Source: an uncultured Lachnospiraceae bacterium (GTDB taxonomy: Bacteria; Bacillota; Clostridia; Lachnospirales; Lachnospiraceae). From it: 52,051 bases of DNA. The position numbers and the translations under genes were made by a program. This document shows positions 7,884 to 16,927 of the stretch, piece by piece. Position 1 is the first letter of the stretch, and each line of letters starts with the position of its first letter. Location of the stretch: NCBI GenBank assembly GCA_947178145.1, contig CAMWXE010000036.1, positions 1 through 52,051 of the forward strand. The letters run 5' to 3'. A model generated the notes under the pieces. The model did not search any database. It was not told the origin of the DNA and saw only the letters and a list, made by a program, of their open reading frames with translations.

Positions 7884-8453
7884 CTATTCGACCTCCATAT
7901 CATCATCAACCGGAAACGGTGCGGCGCTGTTCTCTTTTTCATCGACGGGAGTCCATGCATTTCCAAATGGAATATCGCGAAACAGTGCAGCGAGTCCGGT
8001 AATTTGTTTCAGGCGCAGAATTTCATCCCGCTCCATGCCAAGGTGCTTGGAAATCCACGCATCAGAACGTCCCAGCTCATGCAGTTCTTTGATGATATTG
8101 CTCATTAAATCCACATTGTGAGAGCCCCTTGCCCGATTGTGGCGGATAGTGCTTGCCATGCGGTGGTCCAGCGGCTTGTTGATGACAGAGACAGGCAGCA
8201 TGCCATGTTCCCGCTCATAGATGTCGGGGTAGTCCAATATGATGCGGTAGCGGTGGAAGCCATCCACGATAATGTAATTGTCCAGCGATTCATCGTGGTA
8301 GCAGACAATTGGCATCGTGTAGCCGTCCTCCTTGATGCTGTCATAGAGAAGCTTGAGCTCGGGCGGCGCTACCGAATTTGGATTGTATGTATTTGGCTGT
8401 ATTTTCTCAACAGGAACTGAGATTACTTGATACACAGGGCTTTGATATGTCAT
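7884..8453 (-). CDS. ParB-like nuclease-domain protein, IbrB-like
   Basis: A 189-residue protein with a ParB/sulfiredoxin-type N-terminal fold: VPVEKIQPNTYNPN opens the domain, and VDGFHRYR (about residue 65) matches the family's GxxRxxA-like box. A helical part follows with HNRARGSHN and a predicted DNA-binding segment RSDAWISKHLGMERDEILRL. It lies 4 bases downstream of the PAPS-reductase-like gene, the same pairing as E. coli ibrB/ibrA. Known: Ibr proteins were described as activators of eib genes, and related pairs occur on phages and islands. The molecular activity is not established. No signal peptide. Confidence 0.75.
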   Translation of the reverse strand: MTYQSPVYQVISVPVEKIQPNTYNPNSVAPPELKLLYDSIKEDGYTMPIVCYHDESLDNYIIVDGFHRYRIILDYPDIYEREHGMLPVSVINKPLDHRMASTIRHNRARGSHNVDLMSNIIKELHELGRSDAWISKHLGMERDEILRLKQITGLAALFRDIPFGNAWTPVDEKENSAAPFPVDDDMEVE

Positions 8454-8457
8454 AAGT

Positions 8458-9780
8458 TTAGTCTCCTACATTCTGATATTTTTGTTTTAACAGGTTGATG
8501 TTTTCCTTCTGCTGTTTTGTCAGGCCAAAGCCCATAAAGCGGCAGATGTGATCATTTTTCAGGATACAATAGCACATTCGCTTCCAGCTTGGGATATCCT
8601 TTGAGGATTTGATGTCGTCGGTGTGGTCAGGAATTTTTCCGTCGAAGACGATGCGCGAGTTTTTCATCAGGGTGTAGTTGGATACACCGTTTCGCCGGAC
8701 GCGATAACCGCGCGCGACCAGCTCCTCGATTGTCTTCTCCTCAAGTCCGCCGCCCACATTATGCCAGAAATCGATGGAAGTCTGAAACTTTTTAATGTAA
8801 TTGTTTCGGAGCCGGACAGGCAGCGTATCCAGCAGGAATTTTGTATAGGATTCCCATGTATGCCCTTCAGGCAGTGTCAGGTTGCGGTAGCCAAGGGCTT
8901 TTGTCTTTCCGTAAATGGCACCAAAATTTGCACCCCTCACGCGTCCGACAAGCCTTGCCCAGATCGCAGGATCGATCACGCGGTACAGATTCAAGCTCTC
9001 TTTGGCATAGTCGCCAAACGGCGAAGCGACGCGCATCTGGTCTAACTTTAGTCCCGACATGTAGTAAAGGTCATACAAATGGTTATAGTCGTAGGAAAAA
9101 ACATAGTTGGCATGCCACACGTCATAGATAGACCAGTCATACATCGGTGAGGCGCACCATACGTCCTTAAACTGTTTGCTGATCCAGCAGGTGTTGTCGT
9201 AGCCATATTTCCGGTTTAGGAATCCGCTGTAGCGCTGCATGGATTCCTCGGCGCGGATGCCCAGCAGGCAGATCGTTTTTTTATCTCCATGGGAAATACG
9301 GTACCATCGTCCAAACTGTTTCGCCAGTTCTTCCTGATGCATCCGGTAACTGTAGGTTGTCATCGGATTGTTTTTCATATTGATGACATAGGGATGCTCT
9401 GGCATAGGGCGCACCCACAAATCTTCCTTGGTATCATCCCATGGATACCAGAACATTTCATAGTTGCTCAGAGCCGTTCTGGTTGCCATCGGCAGACATA
9501 CCCAGTAGGGTTCCACATCCTTTTCGATTCTGGTAAAAGTTCTCTCGACATACTCTGTTGTGAGCGTGTATTGTGCTTCAAAATCCTGATGAAACACCCC
9601 AATTTTTTTCCTCGGATAATATTTTTTCTGGAAATCCAAAACCAGATTCAACAGCAGTCCGCTGTCTTTTCCCCCGGAAAAGGAAACAAAAATGTTGTCA
9701 AATTCTTTAAAAATATAGTGAAATCTGTTTTGTAGTGCATCATATACATTCTGACTGGCATATTTTCGCTTCGTTGTCAT
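8458..9780 (-). CDS. PAPS-reductase-family protein, DUF3440/IbrA-like
   Basis: A 440-residue protein whose N-terminal 200 residues are an adenine-nucleotide alpha-hydrolase / PAPS-reductase domain: the PP-loop is VSFSGGKDSGLLL (about residue 33), and GIRAEESMQR is the second family motif. The C-terminal half corresponds to DUF3440. Sulfate-assimilation genes are absent nearby, so a role in sulfur assimilation is unlikely. I use ATG 9780 behind AGGTGGTG; two in-frame GTG codons (9786, 9783) overlap this ribosome site. Translationally close to the ParB-like partner. The layout recalls the PP-loop enzyme DndC of DNA phosphorothioation, but no dnd genes are present. Confidence 0.78.
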   Translation of the reverse strand: MTTKRKYASQNVYDALQNRFHYIFKEFDNIFVSFSGGKDSGLLLNLVLDFQKKYYPRKKIGVFHQDFEAQYTLTTEYVERTFTRIEKDVEPYWVCLPMATRTALSNYEMFWYPWDDTKEDLWVRPMPEHPYVINMKNNPMTTYSYRMHQEELAKQFGRWYRISHGDKKTICLLGIRAEESMQRYSGFLNRKYGYDNTCWISKQFKDVWCASPMYDWSIYDVWHANYVFSYDYNHLYDLYYMSGLKLDQMRVASPFGDYAKESLNLYRVIDPAIWARLVGRVRGANFGAIYGKTKALGYRNLTLPEGHTWESYTKFLLDTLPVRLRNNYIKKFQTSIDFWHNVGGGLEEKTIEELVARGYRVRRNGVSNYTLMKNSRIVFDGKIPDHTDDIKSSKDIPSWKRMCYCILKNDHICRFMGFGLTKQQKENINLLKQKYQNVGD

Positions 9781-9923
9781 CACCACCTAATTTTATGTTA
9801 TACTATAATTTACCATAATTTTCCAATTTTCTCAAGTATTCGACAAAATTCGCATCGATGCTGTTTATGCCAGCAATATCTGAAATTTGTGCTGAAATCT
9901 GATGAGGGCATGAATGGTTGCGC

Positions 9924-9967
9924 TTGACATGAATGCATTGATAATAGTATTCTTTTACTATACTATT
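9924..9967 (+). promoter_or_regulatory. Promoter with inverted repeat upstream of GH31 gene
   Basis: TTGACA at 9924-9929 and TATTCT at 9948-9953 are 18 bases apart. An 8-bp inverted repeat, AATAGTAT (9943-9950) and ATACTATT (9960-9967), overlaps the -10 box and the start point and could be a repressor operator. The rest of 9787-9923 is AT-rich and shows no gene. Confidence 0.55.
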
Positions 9968-9996
9968 TTAAGGAATATAGACAGGAGGTTTTCAAC

Positions 9997-11961
9997 ATGG
10001 TGGAGAAGTATATCTTTGGCAGTCCGTTTGAGACGGAGGCGGTCACAGCGTGCATGGAGGCGGTCGGGTTTGCAGGAAAGGTGATATGTGGCGAGATTTC
10101 GCTGGAAGACGGATTCTGCTACAGCTATCAGATGGATGATGCAGATGTCATTTATGGATTGGGCGAGGCAAACCGCGGCATCAACAAGAGGGGATACAAG
10201 TATGTCAGCAATTGTACAGACGATCCCAATCACACAGAGGATAAGATTTCCCTGTATGGTGCACACAATTTTTTGATCATATCCGGGAAGAGACAAGTAG
10301 GATTGTTTTTTGACTATCCGGCCAATATGTGTTTTGACATTGGCTATACGAGACAGGACATGCTCACCGTGCGCTGTGAGCGTGCAGATCTTTATCTGTA
10401 TGTAATCACAGGTGAGAGCGCGTACGATGTGGCAAAGCAGTTTCGGAAAATCATCGGAAAAAGCTATATCGCACCGAAATATGCCTTTGGCTTTGGCCAG
10501 AGTCGCTGGGGGTACAAGACCGCAGAGGACATCGAGACAGTGGTGAAACGCTACAGGGACAATCAGATTCCGATTGACATGGTCTATCTGGATATCGATT
10601 ACATGCAGGACTACAAAGACTTCACTGTAAATGCAGAGCGCTTTCCAGATTTTCCTCAGTTTGTGCAGAAGATGAAGGCAGAGAAGATCCATTTGATACC
10701 GATTATTGATGCAGGTGTCAAGATTGAGGATGGCTATGACATATACGAGGAAGGCGTAGAGAAGGGGTATTTTTGCAAGCGCGAGGACGATTCGGATTTT
10801 GTTGCGGCAGTGTGGCCAGGGTGGACGCATTTTCCAGATATGCTCAATCCTGATGCGAGAGCATGGTTTGGAGGAAAGTATGAGCGGCTGACAAGCCTTG
10901 GAATCGATGGTTTCTGGAATGACATGAATGAACCGTCAATCTTTTATTCCGAGGAGGGGATCAAGGCCTTAAATCAAGCGATTGCTGATTACGTAAAGGA
11001 TACAGAATCAGACGGAGATGTCATGGACAATGCCAATACTGTTCCAGGAGAGGTTCGGTGGCTGATGGAGCAGCTTCAGAATAATCCTGAGGATTACAGG
11101 CGCTTTTATCACAATATAAATGGAAAGAAAGTTCGCCATGACTATGTGCATAACCTTTATGGCTTCAATATGACAAGGGCAGCGGGCGAAGCGCTGCAAA
11201 AGATTGCGCCGGACAGGAAAATGCTTCTGTTTTCGCGCTCTTCCTACATCGGAATGCATCGTTATGGCGGAATCTGGACAGGTGACAACCAGTCATGGTG
11301 GTCGCATATTCTTCTGAATCTGAAGATGATGCCTTCTCTGAACATGTGTGGATTTCTGTATACCGGAGCAGACCTTGGCGGTTTTGGCTCCAACACGACG
11401 AGGGATTTGGTTCTGCGCTGGCTGGCACTTGGCGTGTTCACACCGCTGATGAGAAACCATACTGCGATTGGCACAAGAGAGCAGGAATGTTATCAGTTTG
11501 AGCACATTGAGGACTTCCGTCATGTAGTTGGCGTGCGCTATCGTCTGATACCGTATCTGTACAGTGCGTATATCAAGGCAGCCGAGAACGACGATCTGTA
11601 TTTCAGACCGCTTGGTTTTGATTATCCTGATGACAGGAGGGCGGTGGAGACGGAAGACCAGCTCATGCTCGGAAACGAGGCAATGATTGCACCTGTCTAC
11701 ACGCAGAATGTGAGCGGCAGGACGGTGTATCTCCCGGAGGAGATGAAATTTGTCAAGTTTATGCCAGACGGAAGTATTTATGAGGAAACGCTGAGTCAAG
11801 GCACGCATTATGTGGAGATAAAATTGAACGAGGTGCCGCTCTTTATCAGAAAAGGCAAGTGCATTCCGGTTGTGGACGCGGCGGAAAACGTCGATGCGAT
11901 TGACTTGAGCACCGTCAGGTATCTTGGATACGACGGGGCGGCGTATGAGATTGTGGAATAG
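9997..11961 (+). CDS. Glycoside hydrolase family 31 alpha-glycosidase
   Basis: A 654-residue GH31 enzyme, without signal peptide, expected to cleave alpha-linked glucose or xylose oligosaccharides in the cytoplasm. Motifs in order: an N-terminal beta-sandwich with YGLGEANRGINKRG (about 50), the barrel start FGFGQSRWGYKT (about 166), VYLDIDYMQDYKDF (about 194), catalytic nucleophile Asp in DGFWNDMNEPSIF (about 308) and acid/base Asp in GGIWTGDNQS (about 427). AGGAGG precedes the ATG. It is transcribed alone, ended by the hairpin at 12004-12043. Substrate (maltose, isomaltose, xylosides) cannot be fixed from sequence alone. Confidence 0.93.
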   Translation: MVEKYIFGSPFETEAVTACMEAVGFAGKVICGEISLEDGFCYSYQMDDADVIYGLGEANRGINKRGYKYVSNCTDDPNHTEDKISLYGAHNFLIISGKRQVGLFFDYPANMCFDIGYTRQDMLTVRCERADLYLYVITGESAYDVAKQFRKIIGKSYIAPKYAFGFGQSRWGYKTAEDIETVVKRYRDNQIPIDMVYLDIDYMQDYKDFTVNAERFPDFPQFVQKMKAEKIHLIPIIDAGVKIEDGYDIYEEGVEKGYFCKREDDSDFVAAVWPGWTHFPDMLNPDARAWFGGKYERLTSLGIDGFWNDMNEPSIFYSEEGIKALNQAIADYVKDTESDGDVMDNANTVPGEVRWLMEQLQNNPEDYRRFYHNINGKKVRHDYVHNLYGFNMTRAAGEALQKIAPDRKMLLFSRSSYIGMHRYGGIWTGDNQSWWSHILLNLKMMPSLNMCGFLYTGADLGGFGSNTTRDLVLRWLALGVFTPLMRNHTAIGTREQECYQFEHIEDFRHVVGVRYRLIPYLYSAYIKAAENDDLYFRPLGFDYPDDRRAVETEDQLMLGNEAMIAPVYTQNVSGRTVYLPEEMKFVKFMPDGSIYEETLSQGTHYVEIKLNEVPLFIRKGKCIPVVDAAENVDAIDLSTVRYLGYDGAAYEIVE

Positions 11962-12003
11962 TTATACATTACTCAATTTATGTGACTGTCAATTATGAAA
12001 AAA

Positions 12004-12043
12004 TATAAAAACTGGGTTGAGATTGTTCAACCCAGTTTTTATA
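12004..12043. terminator. Bidirectional terminator
   Basis: TATAAAAACTGGGTTGA (12004-12020) pairs with TCAACCCAGTTTTTATA (12027-12043), a 17-bp perfect stem with T tracts on either strand, between the convergent GH31 gene and the FliD-C-like gene. Confidence 0.92.
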
Positions 12044-12079
12044 GAATCAGATGCAATCGGAACTGCTATACAACCTTAC

Positions 12080-13300
12080 CTATATGGAGGCATTGTAGTC
12101 GGAAGCATTCGGTATATTATAGGAAGCTCTGGATGTATAGCCGCTGGCCGCATTTGCATTTGTATTCATGTAATAATTTACACGGGATGCGTTGCTGGCA
12201 ACATAGGAACCATAGTCTTTGAAAAACTCCTGTACCTTGGACATATCCGCTTTCTTAAAGGTATCTTCGTCAAGCTTCATTCTGCCGTTTTTGTCTACGC
12301 TGAAGCCAAACTGTTCCAGTGCATTTGTATTGTTTTTCGTCTTTTCTCTAATGTAGGACAAATTCGATATTACACCGGAATTAGAGCTGGACTCAGCAGC
12401 GTCAAACATTTTATTATAGTTGCTTACAAAGCTCTTTGCGGTGGAAAGGATTTTGTCAATATTATATGTCTCGCTGCCGTTCGTGTCCTTTACTTTGGCA
12501 TACAATTCACTGGATGCAAGCGCTTCACTGTCTGTCTTGAGTGCAGCAGCACTTGTGCCTTTTGTGGTCGATGAAGTGTCTGTGCTTGAGCTTGTGTTGT
12601 TTGTAGTAGTATTTGTACTGGTAGTGGAGCTGGCACCTGCAAACTTCGCGCGGGATGAAATGGTAGAGCCATAGCTCTGAATATTGTCTGATGAAAAAAG
12701 CTTTTGCACTTTCGAAAGATCAGCAGACTTTAACTTGGTTTCATCGAGCTGAAGTGTTCCGTCCTGTTTGAGTGTGACACCGATTTCCGCGAGCTGATCT
12801 GCATTTTTAGAGGTAGCGCTCATCATGTTCGCCACATACGCAGTCTTGTTTGTGAGCGTAGAGCTCTTGGAAGCAGTCACGACATTATTGTAGTTGGTCA
12901 CATAGGACTTCATTGCGGAAACAACCTTATCCGCTGCAGTCTGGCCGTTCTCTGTATCTTCAAAAGTACTGTCCTTTTGCAATGTAGAGACAGAAGACTG
13001 CAGGCTGCTAAGACCTGAGGTCAGGTTGGAATTCGCCTCCTGTGTGTCCTTGGAAACAGTGGGATACATTTTCTCCCGCAGCAGTGTATCAATAATGTTA
13101 TTAGAGCCGCGATTGCTCTTGGTAGATGTTGACCCGCTTGAACTTTGATCTGCAGTACCGAAATAGGACTTGAGCAGTCTTTTGTAGGTACCGTTCTTGA
13201 TCGAAGCTCTCTGGGAAAATAGGCTATACAGATTAGTCGAGCTGTTGGAACCATACAGCGAGTTAGACGAATTGAAATTCCAAAAATTCGTAAATGACAT
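12080..13300 (-). CDS. Ser/Thr-rich protein with two FliD-C-like repeats
   Basis: A 406-residue protein with no obvious signal peptide or membrane segment. Two diverged repeats of about 95 residues share the pattern KSxVxNYN, an LAEIGVTL or LEQFGFSV strand, a DG or NG turn, LDE, and K-ADLSKVQ or K-ADMSKVQ. This resembles the C-terminal domain of FliD-type hook-associated proteins. A Ser/Thr/Asn-rich linker of about 45 residues joins them. No flagellar genes flank it, so the function is unknown; a surface or secreted filament-like role is a guess. The ATG at 13300 has AAGGAG 8 bases before it; upstream GTG 13309 and ATG 13306 are too close to that site. Confidence 0.7.
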   Translation of the reverse strand: MSFTNFWNFNSSNSLYGSNSSTNLYSLFSQRASIKNGTYKRLLKSYFGTADQSSSGSTSTKSNRGSNNIIDTLLREKMYPTVSKDTQEANSNLTSGLSSLQSSVSTLQKDSTFEDTENGQTAADKVVSAMKSYVTNYNNVVTASKSSTLTNKTAYVANMMSATSKNADQLAEIGVTLKQDGTLQLDETKLKSADLSKVQKLFSSDNIQSYGSTISSRAKFAGASSTTSTNTTTNNTSSSTDTSSTTKGTSAAALKTDSEALASSELYAKVKDTNGSETYNIDKILSTAKSFVSNYNKMFDAAESSSNSGVISNLSYIREKTKNNTNALEQFGFSVDKNGRMKLDEDTFKKADMSKVQEFFKDYGSYVASNASRVNYYMNTNANAASGYTSRASYNIPNASDYNASI

Positions 13301-13509
13301 TCTCATCACTCCTTCACTAAATAAAAATCACTTTATGTTACTATTATTTTATACTGTTATGTTTTAAAAATCAATTGCTTTTCATGGTTTTCTGAAAAAA
13401 TACTTCTATATAAAATATCGGTATTAAAATGGAAATATTTAGTGCAGGAATATCATTTATTATTAATTATCTCGTTTTATATTCATATTATCTTTTTGAT
13501 AAAAAGATA

Positions 13510-13538
13510 TTGACAGCGAAAAGAACATATGCTATATT
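13510..13538 (+). promoter_or_regulatory. Promoter of the NAD salvage operon
   Basis: TTGACA at 13510-13515, a 17-base spacer and TATATT at 13533-13538, giving a leader of about 90 bases before the nicotinamidase start. An imperfect inverted repeat (TTGTTATT and AATAAACAA near 13537-13557) covers the start point and might be an operator. The gap 13301-13635 otherwise holds only AT-rich sequence. Confidence 0.75.
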
Positions 13539-13635
13539 GTTATTATCAAATAAACAACAAGTAAATGCAGACAAATACAGGAAAAGCAGCCGGAACATTG
13601 AAACGCATCAAAATATAGAAAGGAAAGGGATTGTG

Positions 13636-14151
13636 ATGAAAAAGGTATTGGTAGTAGTAGACATGCAGAAGGACTTTATCGACGGGGCACTGGGGACAAA
13701 GGAGGCCGCTGCCATCGTAGATCATGTGGCAGAAACAGTCAAATCCTTTGACGGGGAAGTGATTTTTACAAGAGACACGCACGGCGACGATTATCTGGAG
13801 ACGCAGGAGGGCCGAAATCTTCCGGTGGTGCACTGCATCCAGGGAACCGACGGATGGCAGCTTGACAAAAAACTGCAGGTACTCAGGACGGATTCCATGA
13901 AAATATTTGACAAACCGACATTTGGCTCTGTGGCGCTTGCGGAGTATTTAAAGGCAGGCGAAGAGATTGAGAGCATCACGCTGGTCGGGCTCTGCACGGA
14001 CATCTGCGTCATATCCAATGCATTGCTGATCAAGGCAAATATGCCGGAAGTTGAGATCAAAGTCATCGAAAAGTGCTGCGCAGGCGTCACACCGCAGAGC
14101 CATGCCAACGCGCTGGAAGCGATGAAGATGTGTCAGATACAGGTTGTATAA
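13636..14151 (+). CDS. pncA: Nicotinamidase-like cysteine hydrolase (isochorismatase family)
   Basis: A 171-residue member of the isochorismatase/nicotinamidase family, expected to deamidate nicotinamide to nicotinate. The catalytic triad is visible: Asp in VVDMQKDF (about residue 9), Lys in DKPTFGS (about 97), Cys in GLCTDICVIS (about 120); the cis-peptide and metal region is TRDTHGDDY. The frame is open upstream to 13429, but ATG 13636 has AGGAAAGGG before it and starts at the conserved MKKVLVVVDMQ. First gene of a five-gene unit whose later members complete NAD salvage, which favours nicotinamidase over other family activities. Confidence 0.87.
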   Translation: MKKVLVVVDMQKDFIDGALGTKEAAAIVDHVAETVKSFDGEVIFTRDTHGDDYLETQEGRNLPVVHCIQGTDGWQLDKKLQVLRTDSMKIFDKPTFGSVALAEYLKAGEEIESITLVGLCTDICVISNALLIKANMPEVEIKVIEKCCAGVTPQSHANALEAMKMCQIQVV

Positions 14152-14193
14152 TAGAGTCATGCCTGCTGCGTGCTGGTCTGCGGAGGTGTAATT

Positions 14194-15000
14194 ATGATAA
14201 GATTGAACAATAAAAAAGTTGATATCAACTATTTTCCGGATGGAACGCTCTTGTTAAAAGAAGCGGTTACGGAGTCTGAAAAGGCACAAATTGAAATTCG
14301 ATGGAATTTTGAAAATAATGAGGAGCTGTTCGTTGTCTATTTTCTCACAAAGCATATTCAGGCAGCAGGGTATCACAATATTGTCTTAAATATGCCCTAC
14401 ATCCCAAATGCGAGACAGGACCGGGTAAAAAATCCGGAGGACGTGTTCACGCTCAAGTATTTTGCGGAGTTCATCAACAGTCTGAACTTTACAGAGGTAA
14501 GGGTGCTCGACGCGCATTCCAATGTGAGCCTTGCGCTGATTGACAGGGTGAAGCAGGATACGCCGCAGAAATACATCGAGAGGGTGATTGATGAGATTGT
14601 ACAGGAAACCGGAAAGAAGCCGTTGATGTTCTATCCCGACGAGGGGGCCGGAAAACGCTACAGCAGTATGATTATGCTTCCTTACTGCTTTGGCCTCAAG
14701 AACCGCGACTGGAGCACAGGCGAAATCAAAGGACTTACTGTTGCAGGCGAGACAGAGCTGATAGCAGGGAGTGATGTGTTGATCGTGGATGATATCTGTT
14801 CTTATGGAGGAACCTTTATTCGCTCCGCGGAGGCGCTGGCGGCGCTTGGGGCGGCGGATATCTACCTTTTTGTGAGTCACTGTGAGGAAAATGCGCTCAG
14901 GGGAAAGCTTTGTGCGTGCAGCAGGATCAGACAGATCTACACCACGGACAGTATTTTTCCGGATAAGGAAAATGCAAGGATCAAAGTCATTGATATTTAA
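14194..15000 (+). CDS. Ribose-phosphate pyrophosphokinase-like protein
   Basis: A 268-residue divergent PRPP synthetase-type protein, shorter than the usual 310-320 residues. It keeps the PRPP-binding loop VLIVDDICSYGGT (about residue 195) and a recognisable PYIPNARQDR segment (about 70), where canonical enzymes have PYFGYARQDR. The canonical N-terminal ATP-binding block is reduced to INYFPDGTLL. In this operon it would supply PRPP for the adjacent phosphoribosyltransferase (inference). CGGAGG precedes ATG 14194. It could instead be a phosphoribosyltransferase-fold protein without kinase activity; the housekeeping prs gene probably lies elsewhere. Confidence 0.78.
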   Translation: MIRLNNKKVDINYFPDGTLLLKEAVTESEKAQIEIRWNFENNEELFVVYFLTKHIQAAGYHNIVLNMPYIPNARQDRVKNPEDVFTLKYFAEFINSLNFTEVRVLDAHSNVSLALIDRVKQDTPQKYIERVIDEIVQETGKKPLMFYPDEGAGKRYSSMIMLPYCFGLKNRDWSTGEIKGLTVAGETELIAGSDVLIVDDICSYGGTFIRSAEALAALGAADIYLFVSHCEENALRGKLCACSRIRQIYTTDSIFPDKENARIKVIDI

Positions 15001-15074
15001 AAAGCAATTTCAGGATATTGAAAGATACCGCCGGGAATTGCAAGGACTTTGGTGACAGAAATGGAGGGATTACG

Positions 15075-16553
15075 ATGAAAAAGACGAACCCAATGCTGCT
15101 GATCGATTTTTACAAGGCGGTGCACTCTGACATGCTGCCGGAAAAGATAGAGCGTTCCGTCTCTTATTTTACACCGCGCATGAGCAGGGTAAAAATGTGG
15201 AACCATGTCGTCATGTTTGGATTGCAGGCCTTTATCAAGACATACTTAATAGAGTATTTTCAGGACGAATTCTTTGAACGAGCGCCTGACGGGGTGGTCG
15301 GCGAGTACGACAGGGTGCTCGGAGCCGCTCTTGGCAAAAAAGCTTACGATACGAAAAAAATAGAAGCGCTTCACCGCTTAGGCTATCTTCCAATCGAAAT
15401 CAAGGCGCTCCCGGAAGGAACAAAAGTTCCGATGCACGTGCCAATGTTTGAGATCAGCAATACGCACCCTGACTTTGCATGGCTTCCGCAGGCATTGGAA
15501 TCCCTGATCAGCGCGGAGCTGTGGCACCCGATGATCAGCGCCACAGTCGGGGCGACATACAGGGAGATTGTCAACAGGTATTACGATATTTCAGTGGAGG
15601 ATGCGGTTCCAAGAGCAAAGGCGCTGGGCGACTTTTCCTTCCGCGGTCAGGAGTGCCTGCAGTCGGCGGTAAAGTCCAGCGCAGGATGGTGTCTTTCTTT
15701 TTTGAATACGGCGACCGTTCCCGTGATACCGTTTCTGGAGCAGATGTACTGCTGCGACTGTACCAGAGAGCCGGTAGCGTTCGGCGCTGTCAGCACAGAG
15801 CATTCTGTGATGTGCAGCAATTATGCTGTCGACGGCGACGAGATTACACTTTTGCGCAGGCTCCTCACAGAGATTTATCCCGACACGAGCTTTTCCGCAG
15901 TGCTTGACTCCTACGATTACTGGAACATCATCGACAATGTGCTGCCGCAGCTAAAAAAGGAAATCCTGGCGCACAACGGCTGTATGCTGATGCGCGGCGA
16001 CAGCGGGGACTGTGTGGAGGTCGTGACGAAAACAGTATTCAAACTGTGGGATATTTTTGGCGGAACCGTAAATGCTAAGGGATATAAAGTACTGGACCCG
16101 CATGTAAAGGCGATTTACGGCGACAGCATCACCGTGCAGCGATGTGAGAGGATTTATCAGATTTTGATTGAGAATGGCTTTGCGTGCAGCAATGCTGTGC
16201 TGGGGGTGGGAAGTTTCAGCATGCAGTGCATCGAGGAAGAGGAGATGCTGAAACCGTTTACGAGGGATACGTTCAGCTCCTGCATCAAAGCGACGTACTG
16301 TGAGGTGGACGGCAGACCGATACCTGTTTTCAAAGATCCAAAAGACGGCGGATTTAAGAAAAGCCAGAAGGGATTGTGCCGTGTGTACCGCGATGAAAGC
16401 GGCAGTCTGACCTATCAGGACGGTTACACGAAGGAGGACATCTCTGGAAAAGAAAATCTGCTGGAAGTCGTATTCCGGGATGGAGCGCTTGCGAAGGAAC
16501 AGTCACTTGCGGAAATCAGAGAGCGGCTCAACAACGGAAATTTTGGAGGGTGA
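15075..16553 (+). CDS. NAMPT/NadV-type nicotin(amid)e phosphoribosyltransferase
   Basis: A 492-residue type II phosphoribosyltransferase that joins PRPP to nicotinamide or nicotinate. It is closer to the NAMPT/NadV class than to classic PncB: NPMLLIDFYKAVHSDMLP at the N-terminus, an STEHSVMCS segment (about residue 239) matching the catalytic-His EHS motif of NAMPT, RGDSGDCVEVV (about 305) and GVGSFSMQ (about 376). GGAGGG precedes ATG 15075; 19 codons of open frame upstream are rejected. Its pairing with a nicotinamidase upstream and NadE downstream favours nicotinate as substrate, but the sequence class favours nicotinamide, so the substrate is open. Confidence 0.85.
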   Translation: MKKTNPMLLIDFYKAVHSDMLPEKIERSVSYFTPRMSRVKMWNHVVMFGLQAFIKTYLIEYFQDEFFERAPDGVVGEYDRVLGAALGKKAYDTKKIEALHRLGYLPIEIKALPEGTKVPMHVPMFEISNTHPDFAWLPQALESLISAELWHPMISATVGATYREIVNRYYDISVEDAVPRAKALGDFSFRGQECLQSAVKSSAGWCLSFLNTATVPVIPFLEQMYCCDCTREPVAFGAVSTEHSVMCSNYAVDGDEITLLRRLLTEIYPDTSFSAVLDSYDYWNIIDNVLPQLKKEILAHNGCMLMRGDSGDCVEVVTKTVFKLWDIFGGTVNAKGYKVLDPHVKAIYGDSITVQRCERIYQILIENGFACSNAVLGVGSFSMQCIEEEEMLKPFTRDTFSSCIKATYCEVDGRPIPVFKDPKDGGFKKSQKGLCRVYRDESGSLTYQDGYTKEDISGKENLLEVVFRDGALAKEQSLAEIRERLNNGNFGG

Positions 16554-16554
16554 G

Positions 16555-16905
16555 ATGAGATTATACAGACCTGTAGGCACAAGGGAGCTGGAATTGATCC
16601 GGGACAGCGGCTATACGAAGTATCCGCCAAGACTGCCAGAACAGCCGATTTTTTATCCTGTATTGAACGAAAAGTACGCAGCAGAGATCGCATCGCAGTG
16701 GAATGTAAAATATAACGATGACCACAGGGGCTATGTGACAACGTTTGAGATAGACGATGCTTATTTTAATCAGTTTGAAGTGCATGTGGTCGGCAGCGGA
16801 TATCACCAGGAGTTATGGGTTCCTGCGGAAGAGCTTGACATATTTAACCAACACATTATAGGATATATACAAGTGAGCAGTGAATTTGAGGCTGGGAAAG
16901 AATAA
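16555..16905 (+). CDS. Small conserved protein of NAD operon (crystallin J1-type annotation)
   Basis: A 116-residue soluble protein starting one base after the phosphoribosyltransferase stop codon, with GGAGGG before the ATG, so translationally tied to it. It has a conserved-looking block PPRLPEQPIFYPVLN (about 25-39), then YVTTFEIDDAYFNQFEVH and HQELWVPAEELDIFN. I recall similar clostridial proteins being annotated as ADP-ribosylation/crystallin J1, but no catalytic motif of ADP-ribosylglycohydrolases is visible. Its place inside a NAD salvage operon suggests it binds or processes an NAD-derived compound (inference). Confidence 0.7.
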   Translation: MRLYRPVGTRELELIRDSGYTKYPPRLPEQPIFYPVLNEKYAAEIASQWNVKYNDDHRGYVTTFEIDDAYFNQFEVHVVGSGYHQELWVPAEELDIFNQHIIGYIQVSSEFEAGKE

Positions 16906-16927
16906 GGAAAAGGAATGGATTGATGAG

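Noticed and set aside
8458..9780. Phosphoadenylyl-sulfate reductase of sulfate assimilation
   Set aside because: The protein is far longer, carries a DUF3440-type half, pairs with a ParB-like gene and lacks sulfate-assimilation neighbours.
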